This document shows positions 1-8,315 of a stretch of 64,000 nt of DNA, piece by piece. The position numbers were made by a program, and so were the translations under genes. The notes under the pieces are model-generated. The model had not been told where the DNA came from. It saw nothing but the letters and a program-made list of their open reading frames with translations, and did no database searches. Every line of letters starts with the position of its first letter. Within the stretch, counting starts at the first letter, position 1. The stretch is from an uncultured Sutterella sp. GTDB taxonomy: Bacteria > Pseudomonadota > Gammaproteobacteria > Burkholderiales > Burkholderiaceae_F. The DNA lies in assembly GCA_937943605.1 (NCBI GenBank), contig CALEAW010000003.1, positions 47,008 to 111,007 of the forward strand, written 5' to 3'.

Positions 1-201
1 ATCGGCTGGGATATCGAGGACGCTAGGATAGGCTTCTAAACCTTCAATGACGCCACCACGAGGATTCACGGGATAGATGTTTCCTGTGAAGCCATAATCT
101 TGAAGTCGCTTGAGGATGTCGGAACCGATGGTGTGCGCTTTAGTGGAAGCTCCGACGACAGCGATCGAACGGGGCTTCATGATTTTGTCGAGCGTTTGCA
201 T
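1..201 (-). CDS. CoA-binding domain protein (partial, 3' end outside window)
   Basis: The first 67 residues are visible and the gene runs off the left edge. The N-terminus carries the sequence KPRSIAVVGAS followed by G-x-D-I-L-x-x-L and then NPRGG, which is the Rossmann-like CoA-binding domain found at the start of ADP-forming acyl-CoA synthetases and Pat-type protein acetyltransferases. The start at 201 (MQTLDKIMKPRS) is preferred because these proteins usually have a short helix before the first beta strand; a start at 180 is possible. No clear Shine-Dalgarno is visible. The full length and the presence of ATP-grasp or GNAT domains cannot be judged here. The gene is divergent from the mra cluster. 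Confidence 0.7.
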   Translation of the reverse strand, partial: MQTLDKIMKPRSIAVVGASTKAHTIGSDILKRLQDYGFTGNIYPVNPRGGVIEGLEAYPSVLDIPAD

Positions 202-436
202 GGCGAAATAAAAAAAACTCGTCTTCGTTGAAAATGGGGAAGTAATCGGACGCGTAAATTGGACAAAGAATGGCATCACGCGTGCGATTAAAAATAGTGG
301 AATTTTATAAGCCTACCACAGTCTAGAAATCGTGCTGAACGTTTAGAGGCTAATCCTTTCATGGGGTTTTTGGTGTGTCATGCCTAAAACGCGAGCGGCA
401 ACGGGAAAATCCTGAAGAAAAAAATTGTAGCGAGCC

Positions 437-465
437 TTGACCATATGTCGTGTTGACGTTAAAGT
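437..465 (+). promoter_or_regulatory. Candidate sigma70 promoter of the dcw cluster (Pmra)
   Basis: TTGACC (437-442) and TAAAGT (460-465) are separated by 17 bases. The predicted start of transcription falls near 472, and the -10 hexamer overlaps the first AAAGTG box of the adjacent repeats. That geometry would let MraZ block RNA polymerase. The assignment rests on hexamer matches only. Confidence 0.5.
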
Positions 466-494
466 GAAGTTGGGAAAGTGGGAAAAAGTGGGAA
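461..494 (+). promoter_or_regulatory. MraZ operator: AAAGTG/TGGGA repeats
   Basis: AAAGTG occurs at 461-466, 475-480 and 485-490, and TGGGA at 471-475, 479-483 and 489-493. The last two copies form a perfect 10-bp tandem repeat AAAGTGGGAA (475-494). Tandem TGGG-type boxes at helical spacing just upstream of mraZ are the known binding sites of MraZ in other bacteria, so autoregulation of the cluster is the likely role. Confidence 0.7.
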
Positions 495-554
495 GCTTTT
501 CTGTCGCTCTACCAACGTCTTTAAACGGAATACTCATCATCGGGAGGTCGGAAC

Positions 555-977
555 GTGTTTCAGGGCACTTCGCTCTTGGTGTTAGATCAAAAAGGTCGCC
601 TGTCGATGCCTGCAAGACATCGGGAGGCGCTTGGCGTTTTATGTGAAGGCAAAGTGACCATTACCCGCCACCCCGATGGTTGTCTCGTGATTTATCCAAC
701 CCCCGTATGGGAACGTAAGCGTGAAGCGTTGGCGCATTTGCCTTATTCGGCACGTGCCTTTGTTCGTTATGTTCTTGGGAGTGCTGTTGATTTAACACCA
801 GATCGAGCGGGGCGAATCTTAATTCCCGCAGAACTCCGACTCATGGGTAACTTGACCAAAGAGGTTGCCTTGTTAGGGTTGGGAGAGCACTTTGAGTTAT
901 GGAACCGAGAGACGTTGGAAGCTCGCGAGCAAGAAGCAGCAGCGGTGGGCTTTGAAGCAGCGGACTTTACGTTCTGA
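555..977 (+). CDS. mraZ: Transcriptional regulator MraZ
   Basis: This 140-residue protein is the DNA-binding regulator that opens the division and cell-wall cluster and represses its own promoter in other bacteria. Two SpoVT/AbrB-like half-domains are visible: one around residues 5-50 with DQKGRLSMPARHR and one around 80-125 with DRAGRILIPAELR. The start is a GTG at 555, with GGGAGGT at 542-548 as ribosome binding site. Length and motifs are normal for the family. It lies 60 bases downstream of its presumed operator and 67 bases ahead of rsmH, and is probably the first gene of a long transcript. Confidence 0.95.
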   Translation: MFQGTSLLVLDQKGRLSMPARHREALGVLCEGKVTITRHPDGCLVIYPTPVWERKREALAHLPYSARAFVRYVLGSAVDLTPDRAGRILIPAELRLMGNLTKEVALLGLGEHFELWNRETLEAREQEAAAVGFEAADFTF

Positions 978-1044
978 TGAAGTTTTTTCAATCAGTGACT
1001 GCGTGCTGTGGCGTCATTGATGATGTTGGTTGTGAGATACGGGC

Positions 1045-2016
1045 GTGAGCGAGCAATTTATCCATCTGTCAGTATTAGGTGTTGAAGCCCCAGAAGCCTT
1101 GGTGACGAATCCTGATGGTTTATATGTCGATGGTACATTCGGTCGAGGCGGGCATTCGCGTCGCATTTTAGAAAAACTGTCTAGTCAGGGTCGCCTGATT
1201 GCGTTCGACCGCGACCCAATGGCTGTAGAAGTGGCACGCCAAATCAAGGATCCTCGTTTTACGATCATTCACGAACCTTTTTCCACGATGCGTGAATCGC
1301 TGGCTGCGATTGATGTTCATCAGGTGGATGGGATTTTTCTGGATATTGGGGTCTCGTCACCTCAAATCGATGATGCCTCTCGTGGGTTTTCATTCCGTTT
1401 TGATGGCCCTTTAGACATGCGTATGGATACCACGCGAGGTATGACGGCGGCCCAATGGTTGGCAACGGCCGATGAGCGCGAAATTCGTCATGTCATCAAT
1501 CTGTATGGCGAAGAACGTTTTGCAGGGCCGATCACGCGTGCCATTATCGCTTCACGTCAAAAAGGCGGTTTGCAGACGACGCGACAACTAGCGGATCTAG
1601 TCGCAAGCGTTGTTCCGCGCAACAAAAAAGACATGGGACAGCATCCAGCGACCCGAACTTTCCAGGCTATCCGTATTGAAGTGAATCATGAGCTTGATGA
1701 ATTGAAGTCGGCTTTGGATGCAGCGGGTTATTTGTTAAAGCCTGAAGGTCGTTTAGCGGTGATTAGTTTCCATTCGCTCGAAGACCGCATTGTGAAACAT
1801 TTCTTTGATCGTACTGCGCATCCAGAACGTGGATTGGATCCTCGTTTGCCGCTGACGCAAGATATGTTGCCTGCACCGCTTTTTGATCGTATTGAACGCA
1901 TCAAGCCGAGCCGTGAAGAGTGCGACCAGAATCCTCGTGCCCGCTCCGCGATTCTTCGTGTCGGTTGTCGTACCCAAGCTCCGTGGCGTCCGGAGGATGG
2001 AGCATGCGCCAAGTAA
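1045..2016 (+). CDS. rsmH: 16S rRNA m4C1402 methyltransferase RsmH (MraW)
   Basis: This 323-residue enzyme methylates N4 of C1402 in the decoding centre of 16S rRNA, using S-adenosylmethionine. The SAM-binding segment DGTFGRGGHS lies at residues 29-38, and the family signatures DxGvSSPQxD and SFHSLEDRIVK are both present. The start is a GTG at 1045; an in-frame stop at 1033-1035 excludes earlier starts, and no strong Shine-Dalgarno is visible, which suggests coupling to mraZ. Its last 13 bases overlap ftsL. It occupies the standard second place in the dcw cluster. Confidence 0.95.
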   Translation: MSEQFIHLSVLGVEAPEALVTNPDGLYVDGTFGRGGHSRRILEKLSSQGRLIAFDRDPMAVEVARQIKDPRFTIIHEPFSTMRESLAAIDVHQVDGIFLDIGVSSPQIDDASRGFSFRFDGPLDMRMDTTRGMTAAQWLATADEREIRHVINLYGEERFAGPITRAIIASRQKGGLQTTRQLADLVASVVPRNKKDMGQHPATRTFQAIRIEVNHELDELKSALDAAGYLLKPEGRLAVISFHSLEDRIVKHFFDRTAHPERGLDPRLPLTQDMLPAPLFDRIERIKPSREECDQNPRARSAILRVGCRTQAPWRPEDGACAK

Positions 2017-2375
2017 ATCTTTTTGAACTTTGCTTGGTATGTGTGCTTGGCATCATTTTGTTTGTGATGGCCATCACGCTTGTGAACGTGCAGTATCGTG
2101 CTCGTACGCTTTTTGTGGAACATGAGCGTGCGGTGGACGTAGGTCGTCGCTTGGCTGATGATCAGGCAGACCTTTTATTAAAAGTACGCAAAGCGGCGTT
2201 GCCAGGCAGTATTTCTGAAGGTGCCAAGGGCCTGGGCTTAGAAGTGGCGCGTGGCGAAAATACGGTCAACTTGGTGGTGGACGAACACCATCGCGTGAGT
2301 TTTGCGCCTGATGCGATCTTGACGAACCAGGAAGAAGACGAACGCGATCCAAAAGCAAAAGGAGGTCGACCATGA
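2004..2375 (+). CDS. ftsL: Cell division protein FtsL
   Basis: This small bitopic protein of 123 residues links the FtsQB and FtsWI modules at midcell. A short cytoplasmic start is followed by one membrane helix around residues 8-30 and then a helical periplasmic segment rich in charged residues (about 35-75). The ATG at 2004 was chosen because it has CGGAGGA at 1991-1997 and directly precedes the membrane helix. The gene overlaps rsmH by 13 bases and ftsI by four bases (ATGA). FtsL diverges fast, so the call relies on position, size and topology as much as on sequence. Confidence 0.88.
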   Translation: MRQVNLFELCLVCVLGIILFVMAITLVNVQYRARTLFVEHERAVDVGRRLADDQADLLLKVRKAALPGSISEGAKGLGLEVARGENTVNLVVDEHHRVSFAPDAILTNQEEDERDPKAKGGRP

Positions 2376-4204
2376 AGTTGCGCTTCCTTGATGCGCTTGA
2401 ACGCTTTTTGTTGATGGTTTGGGAAAAAATCATCGGCGCCATTATGCGTGACCGTCAGGCGAAAAAAGCCGAGCCTGAACGTGAGGCTGATCCTCTCATC
2501 ATTATTCCGATTCCTAAATATCGTACGTATGTCGCGTTTGGTTTAATCGTCTTGATGTTTGTGATTTTGGCTTGTCGTGCATTTTATCTTCAGTATGTGA
2601 CGACTGACTTTTTGCAAAATCAAGGCGAGCAACGCTTTGCTCGAACGATTTCAATTGAAGGAACGCGTGGCGAAATATTGGATCGAAATGGCGTTGTGCT
2701 CGCTTCGAGTCAACCGTGTCGTAGCATTTGGGCGGATCCTAGTTTTTTGAAGGATGTTGATCCTGAAAAAATGAAGGCTTTGGCACGCATTCTTAATATG
2801 AAGTACACGACTTTGATGAAGAAGATTCGTCAAAGCTCGTCGCCCAACTTCACCTATCTCGCGCGTAGTCAAGATTTAGATACAGCAGAAGCTGTTCGTC
2901 AGCTTGCGATCCCAGGCATTGGAATTTCGCCCGAAATGCGTCGACAGTACCCTGATGGCCCTGCCATGGCGCATATCGTGGGTTATACGGGGTGGGATGA
3001 TCGAGGGCAGGAAGGCGTAGAGCTTGCTCGCGATCGAGTGCTCTCTGGACAGCGCGGTGCACGTCGTGTGATTCGCGATCGTCATGGTCGCATCGTAGAT
3101 GACGTTTGGGCAAAAGAAGCGTTACCTGGACAAGATGTTTCGCTCGCGATTGATTCGCGTGTGCAGTTTATTGCTTATGAAGCACTCAAGCGTGCCATTG
3201 ATAAAACACAAGCAAAAGCAGGGGCTGTTGTGGTGGCTGATGTCAATACGGGTGAAATCATTGCACTCGCGAATGCGCCTACCTATGACCCCAATGATCG
3301 CTCGACGGTGCGCTTTGAACGTGTACGAAACCGTGTGCTAACGGACCAGTTCGAACCGGGCTCCACCATGAAGCCTTTTGCGATTGCGAAGGCGCTAGAC
3401 ATGGGGATTGTGGATCCGTTGACGACCATTCAGACGGCGCCAGGCAAACTCACAATTGGTGACCGAACGATTGGGGATACGCATGACTATGGTCTCCTGA
3501 CCGTCGCAGAAATCGTGTCGAAGTCTTCTAATATTGGGACGGCTAAGATCGCGCTAGAAATTTCACCTCAAACGCTTTACGACACTTATTCAGAGTTGGG
3601 CTTTGGTAAGGCACCGCATATCGGCTTCCCTGGGGCTACCTCAGGGCGTTTACGCCCTGGAAAATCCTGGCGCCCTGTGGAACAAGCGACGATTTCTTAT
3701 GGCCACGGGGTGACAGTCTCGCTCATGCAAATGGTGCGTGCTTATACCGCGTTGGCACGTAATGGTGATGTGATTGACCTCACGCTCTTTAAACGTGATG
3801 CCAACGAAAAGTTGCAGGGTACGCAAGTCTTTAAGCCGGAAACAGCTCGTCGTATGCGCGCCATGATGATGGCAACCGTCAAAAAAGGTGGAACCGCTTC
3901 AAATGTGAATGTGGCCGGGTATTCTGTGGCTGGTAAGACAGGGACGGCTAACAAGGTGAAGAACGGGCAATATACCCGTGACGTGGTCGCGAGCTTTGTC
4001 GGAATTGTGCCTGCAACGCAACCAAGATTTATTGTGGCTGTGATGGTTGACGAACCTAAGAAGGGGCGTTATGGCGGCCTGGTGGCTGCGCCTGTTTTCA
4101 ATGAAGTCGCTCAAGGTGCTTTACGCACATTGATGGTGTCACCCGATGAACGTAACGTTGTTGCGGGTGGTGGACTTCTTTCGAAAGTGAAAGCGCGCCA
4201 ATAA
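2372..4204 (+). CDS. ftsI: Septal peptidoglycan transpeptidase FtsI (PBP3)
   Basis: This 610-residue class B penicillin-binding protein crosslinks septal peptidoglycan. It has a basic cytoplasmic N-terminus, a membrane helix at about residues 53-75, a pedestal domain with the RGEILDRNG motif near 99-107, and a transpeptidase domain. The three active-site motifs are STMK (331-334, acylated serine 331), SSN (385-387) and KTG (522-524). The N-terminal tail of about 50 residues before the membrane helix is somewhat long. Translation is probably coupled to ftsL through the ATGA overlap. It works with FtsW, encoded downstream. Confidence 0.96.
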   Translation: MKLRFLDALERFLLMVWEKIIGAIMRDRQAKKAEPEREADPLIIIPIPKYRTYVAFGLIVLMFVILACRAFYLQYVTTDFLQNQGEQRFARTISIEGTRGEILDRNGVVLASSQPCRSIWADPSFLKDVDPEKMKALARILNMKYTTLMKKIRQSSSPNFTYLARSQDLDTAEAVRQLAIPGIGISPEMRRQYPDGPAMAHIVGYTGWDDRGQEGVELARDRVLSGQRGARRVIRDRHGRIVDDVWAKEALPGQDVSLAIDSRVQFIAYEALKRAIDKTQAKAGAVVVADVNTGEIIALANAPTYDPNDRSTVRFERVRNRVLTDQFEPGSTMKPFAIAKALDMGIVDPLTTIQTAPGKLTIGDRTIGDTHDYGLLTVAEIVSKSSNIGTAKIALEISPQTLYDTYSELGFGKAPHIGFPGATSGRLRPGKSWRPVEQATISYGHGVTVSLMQMVRAYTALARNGDVIDLTLFKRDANEKLQGTQVFKPETARRMRAMMMATVKKGGTASNVNVAGYSVAGKTGTANKVKNGQYTRDVVASFVGIVPATQPRFIVAVMVDEPKKGRYGGLVAAPVFNEVAQGALRTLMVSPDERNVVAGGGLLSKVKARQ

Positions 4205-4220
4205 ATAGATAAAGGAACGA

Positions 4221-5744
4221 ATGACGATGGAAAAGTCAATTCAGGAGATCGTGGCATGGCTCGCTGCGATTGTTCACGAAGGAGCTCATCTCCGTTTAGA
4301 TAGTCGAGCCGTTAAACCTGGCGACATTTTTGTCGCGATACCAGGAGCGAAGTCTGATGGTCGTGCGTTTATTCGTGTGGCTGCGGCACGTGGCGCAGCG
4401 GGCGTCTTGATGCAAACGCGAGAGGGGACTAGTGATGCCGAACATTATCCAATTCCGACGTTATCGGTTGATCATTTGGCAGATCGATTAGGTGAAGTGG
4501 CGACAGCGTTTTATGGGGCACCGTCCGACCATATGACAGGGATCGCTGTCACAGGGACCAATGGTAAGACCACAACCACTCACTGGATTGCTGACCTTTT
4601 AACTAAGGCGGGACTTGCTTGTGCTGTGATGGGTACGGTGGGTTGCCGTTTCGCTGGGCGTGCCTTTGATATGCCGGCGTTAACGACACCGGATGCCATC
4701 AGTTTGCAAGGTGTTTATGCTGACATTTTGGCGGCTGGGGCTAAGGCTTTTGCAGTGGAAGCTAGCTCTATTGGTCTTGAGCAAGGACGTATGACCGGTT
4801 CTCGCTTTGATACGGCTGTCTTTACGAATTTGACCCGTGACCATTTGGACTACCATCACACGATGGATGTCTATGCAAAAGCGAAGCGCATTCTTTTTGC
4901 GTGGCCTGGTTTACGCGTCGCGGTGATTAATGCAGACGATCCAGCGGGTACCCTCATGGCTGAAGCGGCGCGTGAGAATGGTGTGACTGTTTGGGCGACA
5001 ACGATGGGTGGCAAGCCCACGTTTGAAGCACACCATGTGGTCGAAGCGCGAGACGTTCAAGCGTGTGAAGCTGGTACCCGATTGACGATGGTGGTAGACG
5101 GCGTTGAAACGCCAGTGCAGTTGTCTCAAGTAGGTTTATTTAATGTTTCAAACTTCCTTCAGGCTGCTGCTGTGCTTTTGGCGCGTCGTTGTGATGCCAA
5201 CATGATTGCTCAGTGGGCAGAAACGTTAGCTTCTCCGCCCGGGCGTATGCAACTGATGAAGGCCGACGGTGTGCCTTTAACAGTCGTTGATTACAGCCAT
5301 ACCCCTGATGCCTTACAAAAAGCTTTAGAAAGCTTACGCCCCGTGGCAGAAGCTCGAGGTGGTCGACTTTGGTGTGTCTTTGGTTGTGGCGGTGATCGTG
5401 ATGCCGGTAAACGACCTCTGATGGGGCGCATTTCGGCTGAGCTTGCTGATGAAACCGTGATCACGAGTGACAACCCGAGAACAGAAAATCCAGAAACGAT
5501 CATTGAGGATATTCGAGTGGGTGCACCCGAAGCTCGCGTCGAAAGCGATCGTGCTCAGGCTATTACGTTAGCAGTGTCAGAAGCGCAAGCCAAGGATGTC
5601 ATCTTGATTGCAGGTAAAGGCCATGAAGACTATCAAGAGATTAACGGCGTAAAACACCATTTCAGTGATGTTGAAGTGGTTCGGGAAGCATTTAACGAGC
5701 GCCGCATGCAGTGGTTGCGCTCAGGAGAATCTCACCATGACTAA
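4221..5744 (+). CDS. murE: UDP-MurNAc-tripeptide synthetase MurE (meso-DAP adding)
   Basis: This cytoplasmic ligase of 507 residues adds the third stem-peptide residue to UDP-MurNAc-L-Ala-D-Glu. The ATP loop GTNGKTTT lies at 112-119, the probable carbamylated lysine is K222 in YAKAKR, and the substrate motif DNPR lies at 417-420. DNPR is the signature of meso-diaminopimelate specificity, as expected for a Gram-negative cell. The ATG at 4221 has AAAGGAA just upstream; ATG 4227 is an alternative. The last eight bases overlap murF. Confidence 0.96.
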   Translation: MTMEKSIQEIVAWLAAIVHEGAHLRLDSRAVKPGDIFVAIPGAKSDGRAFIRVAAARGAAGVLMQTREGTSDAEHYPIPTLSVDHLADRLGEVATAFYGAPSDHMTGIAVTGTNGKTTTTHWIADLLTKAGLACAVMGTVGCRFAGRAFDMPALTTPDAISLQGVYADILAAGAKAFAVEASSIGLEQGRMTGSRFDTAVFTNLTRDHLDYHHTMDVYAKAKRILFAWPGLRVAVINADDPAGTLMAEAARENGVTVWATTMGGKPTFEAHHVVEARDVQACEAGTRLTMVVDGVETPVQLSQVGLFNVSNFLQAAAVLLARRCDANMIAQWAETLASPPGRMQLMKADGVPLTVVDYSHTPDALQKALESLRPVAEARGGRLWCVFGCGGDRDAGKRPLMGRISAELADETVITSDNPRTENPETIIEDIRVGAPEARVESDRAQAITLAVSEAQAKDVILIAGKGHEDYQEINGVKHHFSDVEVVREAFNERRMQWLRSGESHHD

Positions 5745-7083
5745 TTTGCAGGACTTAGTTGTGGCTGTGACGCCGCTACTCGAAGCGACTGTGGGTGATT
5801 TGACGCAAACCTATCACGGTGTAAGTACAGATACGCGTACGGTTGTCCCAGGTAATGTGTTTGTCGCTTTGTCGGGTGAACGTTTTGATGGTCACGAGTT
5901 TGTAGCCGCTGCCGTTGAAAAGGGGGCAGTCTGTGTCATCGTTGAACACCCTGTTGATGTCGAGGTCGCTCAGATTGTTGTCTCGGATACGGGTCGGGCT
6001 TACGGGTTGATTGCTAAAGCTTGGCGTCATCGCTTTGCTTTGCCATTAGCCGTTGTGGCTGGCAGTAACGGTAAAACCACGACGACACAAATGCTCGCCA
6101 AAATCTTGAAGGCGCGCTGGGACGAATCGCGTGTGTGCGCAACCCGTGGCAACTTCAATAATGAGGTCGGCGTACCGAGAATGCTCTTGTCTCTTGACTT
6201 TGAGCATCGTGCGGCGGTGTTTGAGTGCGGGATGAATCATCCTGGTGAAATGGCACGCTTAGCCGATTGGACGCGCCCGACGGTGGTTTTGTTGACGAAC
6301 GCGCAACGCGAACATCAGGAATTTTTGAAGGGTGTTGAAGAAACGGCTCGTGAAAATGGTTTGGTGATCGCGAGTTTGCCTGAAACGGGTTGTGCTGTTT
6401 ATCCGGCTGATGATGCTTGTGCTCATATTTGGGCTGATTTAGCGATGGCGCGTGGCGTCAGTACGTTGACTTACACCACCCAAGAGGGGGTAGACGCGGA
6501 TGTCGTTGGCCAAATGGAAGGTGACCTTTTGGTGTTAACGACGCCTGAAGGTGAGATTCGTGTGCCGTTAGCGATTAAAGGGAGCCACAACATTCATAAT
6601 GCGACAGGCGCAGCAGCAGCGGCGCTTGCGATGAAGGTTGACCCAAAGGCCATCGTGGATGGACTGTCGGCTTTTAGAGCTTTAACGGGGCGCGGTGAAC
6701 GCCATATTTATGCAGGAGGCATTTTGATTGACGATGCCTACAATGCGAACCCAGATAGCGTACGCGCTTCGATGACGCAATTGGCTACGGAGCCGGGACC
6801 TCGCACTTATGTGTTGGGCGATATGGGCGAAGTCGGTCACGAAGTCGAAGAGGCGCATCGTGAAGTGGGGGCTTTTGCAAAGTCTATTGGCTTGGATGCG
6901 CTTTATGCGTCTGGTCCTTGGTCTCGCTATGCTGTAGAAGCGTTTGGTGAAAACGGTCATTGGTTTGAAACGCGAGACGCGTTGATTGATGCTCTTAAAA
7001 CGGTCGAAGGAACGATCACAGTCAAAGCCAGCCACTATATGGGTTTTGAGCAGATCGTTGCTGCGCTAAAAAAAGAAGAATAA
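5737..7083 (+). CDS. murF: UDP-MurNAc-pentapeptide synthetase MurF
   Basis: This 448-residue ligase joins D-Ala-D-Ala to UDP-MurNAc-tripeptide and completes the pentapeptide precursor. The ATP-binding loop GSNGKTTTT is at residues 109-117, and the DDAYNANPDS motif is present in the last third. The ATG at 5737 is preferred because CAGGAGAA lies at 5722-5729 and the protein then begins in line with the family. It overlaps murE by eight bases. The frame stays open further upstream, but that extension would lie inside murE and has no homology. A hairpin follows before mraY. Confidence 0.95.
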   Translation: MTNLQDLVVAVTPLLEATVGDLTQTYHGVSTDTRTVVPGNVFVALSGERFDGHEFVAAAVEKGAVCVIVEHPVDVEVAQIVVSDTGRAYGLIAKAWRHRFALPLAVVAGSNGKTTTTQMLAKILKARWDESRVCATRGNFNNEVGVPRMLLSLDFEHRAAVFECGMNHPGEMARLADWTRPTVVLLTNAQREHQEFLKGVEETARENGLVIASLPETGCAVYPADDACAHIWADLAMARGVSTLTYTTQEGVDADVVGQMEGDLLVLTTPEGEIRVPLAIKGSHNIHNATGAAAAALAMKVDPKAIVDGLSAFRALTGRGERHIYAGGILIDDAYNANPDSVRASMTQLATEPGPRTYVLGDMGEVGHEVEEAHREVGAFAKSIGLDALYASGPWSRYAVEAFGENGHWFETRDALIDALKTVEGTITVKASHYMGFEQIVAALKKEE

Positions 7084-7094
7084 TTTTTGATATT

Positions 7095-7122
7095 CGCCGT
7101 TGGGGCTAAACCTTCAACGGCG
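7095..7122 (+). repeat. Inverted repeat between murF and mraY
   Basis: CGCCGTTG (7095-7102) and CAACGGCG (7115-7122) form a perfect 8-bp stem with a 12-base loop, ending 14 bases before the mraY start. There is no U-tract, so it is not a standard terminator. In mRNA it would sit at or near the mraY ribosome binding site. Confidence 0.6.
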
Positions 7123-7136
7123 TGATTGGATTGGCC

Positions 7137-8291
7137 ATGTTGCTTGAACTTTTCCGTGCCTTTGCTGATACTTTTCCAGCTTTTAACGTTTTTAATTATT
7201 TGACGCTGCGTGCAGTACTTGCTGCACTGACGGCGATGTTGATTGGGTTTGCGCTTGGTCCTTGGATGATTACGCGCTTACGCAATTTGCACTTTGGTCA
7301 GGCCGTGCGTACGGATGGCCCGAAGACCCACTTAGTTAAAGACGGGACACCGACCATGGGTGGTGCCTTGATTCTTTTTGCAATTACCACGTCTACGCTT
7401 TTGTGGGCTGATTTGTCGAACCGCTTCATTTGGATCGTACTTTTTGTCACTTTGGGGTATGGCGCCATTGGTTGGATCGATGACTATCGTAAGGTGGTGT
7501 ACCACAACCCGAAGGGGATGAGCGCGCGTGAAAAATTTACGTGGCAGTCCGTCATTGGTCTGGTCGCTGCGTTTTATTTGGTGTTTGCGCTTTCTGTGCC
7601 GGCGAATGGAACCTTGACCGAAACGGTCGCAGCTTGGGTGGAAGCGGGTTTTCCGCTCGACATTTCAGATAACCTGCATCTCTTGATCCCGTGCTTTAAG
7701 GATGTCGCCCTGCCTTTGGGGTTGATTGGCTTTATGGCCTTTACCTATGTGGTGATCGTAGGGAGCTCCAATGCGGTGAACCTCACTGACGGGCTTGATG
7801 GCTTAGCGATTTTGCCGAGTGTGATGGTCGGTGGTGCCTTGGGGATCTTTGCCTACGTGGTGGGACGTCCTGACTATGCGTCTTATTTGATCTTTCCGTT
7901 TATTCCGGGCGCGGGTGAACTCATTGTGATCGCGGGGGCCTTATTGGGCGCAGGCCTGGCTTTCCTTTGGTACAACGCGCATCCAGCTCAGGTCTTTATG
8001 GGTGACGTGGGTGCCCTGGCTTTAGGGGGCTGTTTAGGCACTATGGCCGTCATTACACGTCAGGAATTGGTGCTTGCCGTCATGGGTGGCGTCTTTGTCG
8101 TTGAGACGCTATCTGTCATGATTCAAACGGTGTACTTCCGTCTGTCGCATGGGAAACGTATTTTCTTGATGGCGCCCATTCATCACCACTTTGAATTGAA
8201 GGGTTGGAAAGAAACGCAGGTTGTGACGCGCTTTTGGATCATTACGATGATTTTGGTCCTCATTGGTCTTTCTACGCTCAAGATTCGTTGA
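7137..8291 (+). CDS. mraY: Phospho-MurNAc-pentapeptide translocase MraY
   Basis: This polytopic inner-membrane enzyme transfers phospho-MurNAc-pentapeptide to undecaprenyl phosphate to make lipid I. The protein has about ten membrane helices, an early DDYRK aspartate pair, NLTDGLDGLA, and the histidine loop APIHHHFELKGW near the C-terminus, all typical of MraY. ATG 7137 (MLLELFRAF) matches the family start; a GTG at 7122 would add five residues inside the hairpin. A long polar loop between helices at about residues 155-185 is usual for proteobacterial MraY. No strong Shine-Dalgarno is seen. Confidence 0.95.
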   Translation: MLLELFRAFADTFPAFNVFNYLTLRAVLAALTAMLIGFALGPWMITRLRNLHFGQAVRTDGPKTHLVKDGTPTMGGALILFAITTSTLLWADLSNRFIWIVLFVTLGYGAIGWIDDYRKVVYHNPKGMSAREKFTWQSVIGLVAAFYLVFALSVPANGTLTETVAAWVEAGFPLDISDNLHLLIPCFKDVALPLGLIGFMAFTYVVIVGSSNAVNLTDGLDGLAILPSVMVGGALGIFAYVVGRPDYASYLIFPFIPGAGELIVIAGALLGAGLAFLWYNAHPAQVFMGDVGALALGGCLGTMAVITRQELVLAVMGGVFVVETLSVMIQTVYFRLSHGKRIFLMAPIHHHFELKGWKETQVVTRFWIITMILVLIGLSTLKIR

Positions 8292-8315
8292 TCACATTCG
8301 CATTGGACAGTCATC

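Larger units (their letters stand above)
202..554. other. Divergent intergenic region ahead of the dcw cluster
   Basis: This 353-base gap separates the minus-strand CoA-binding gene from mraZ. It is AT-rich between about 210 and 320. I see no convincing gene in it; the short open frames on both strands have no recognisable features. The right half holds the mra promoter and MraZ boxes, which are listed separately. Confidence 0.6.
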
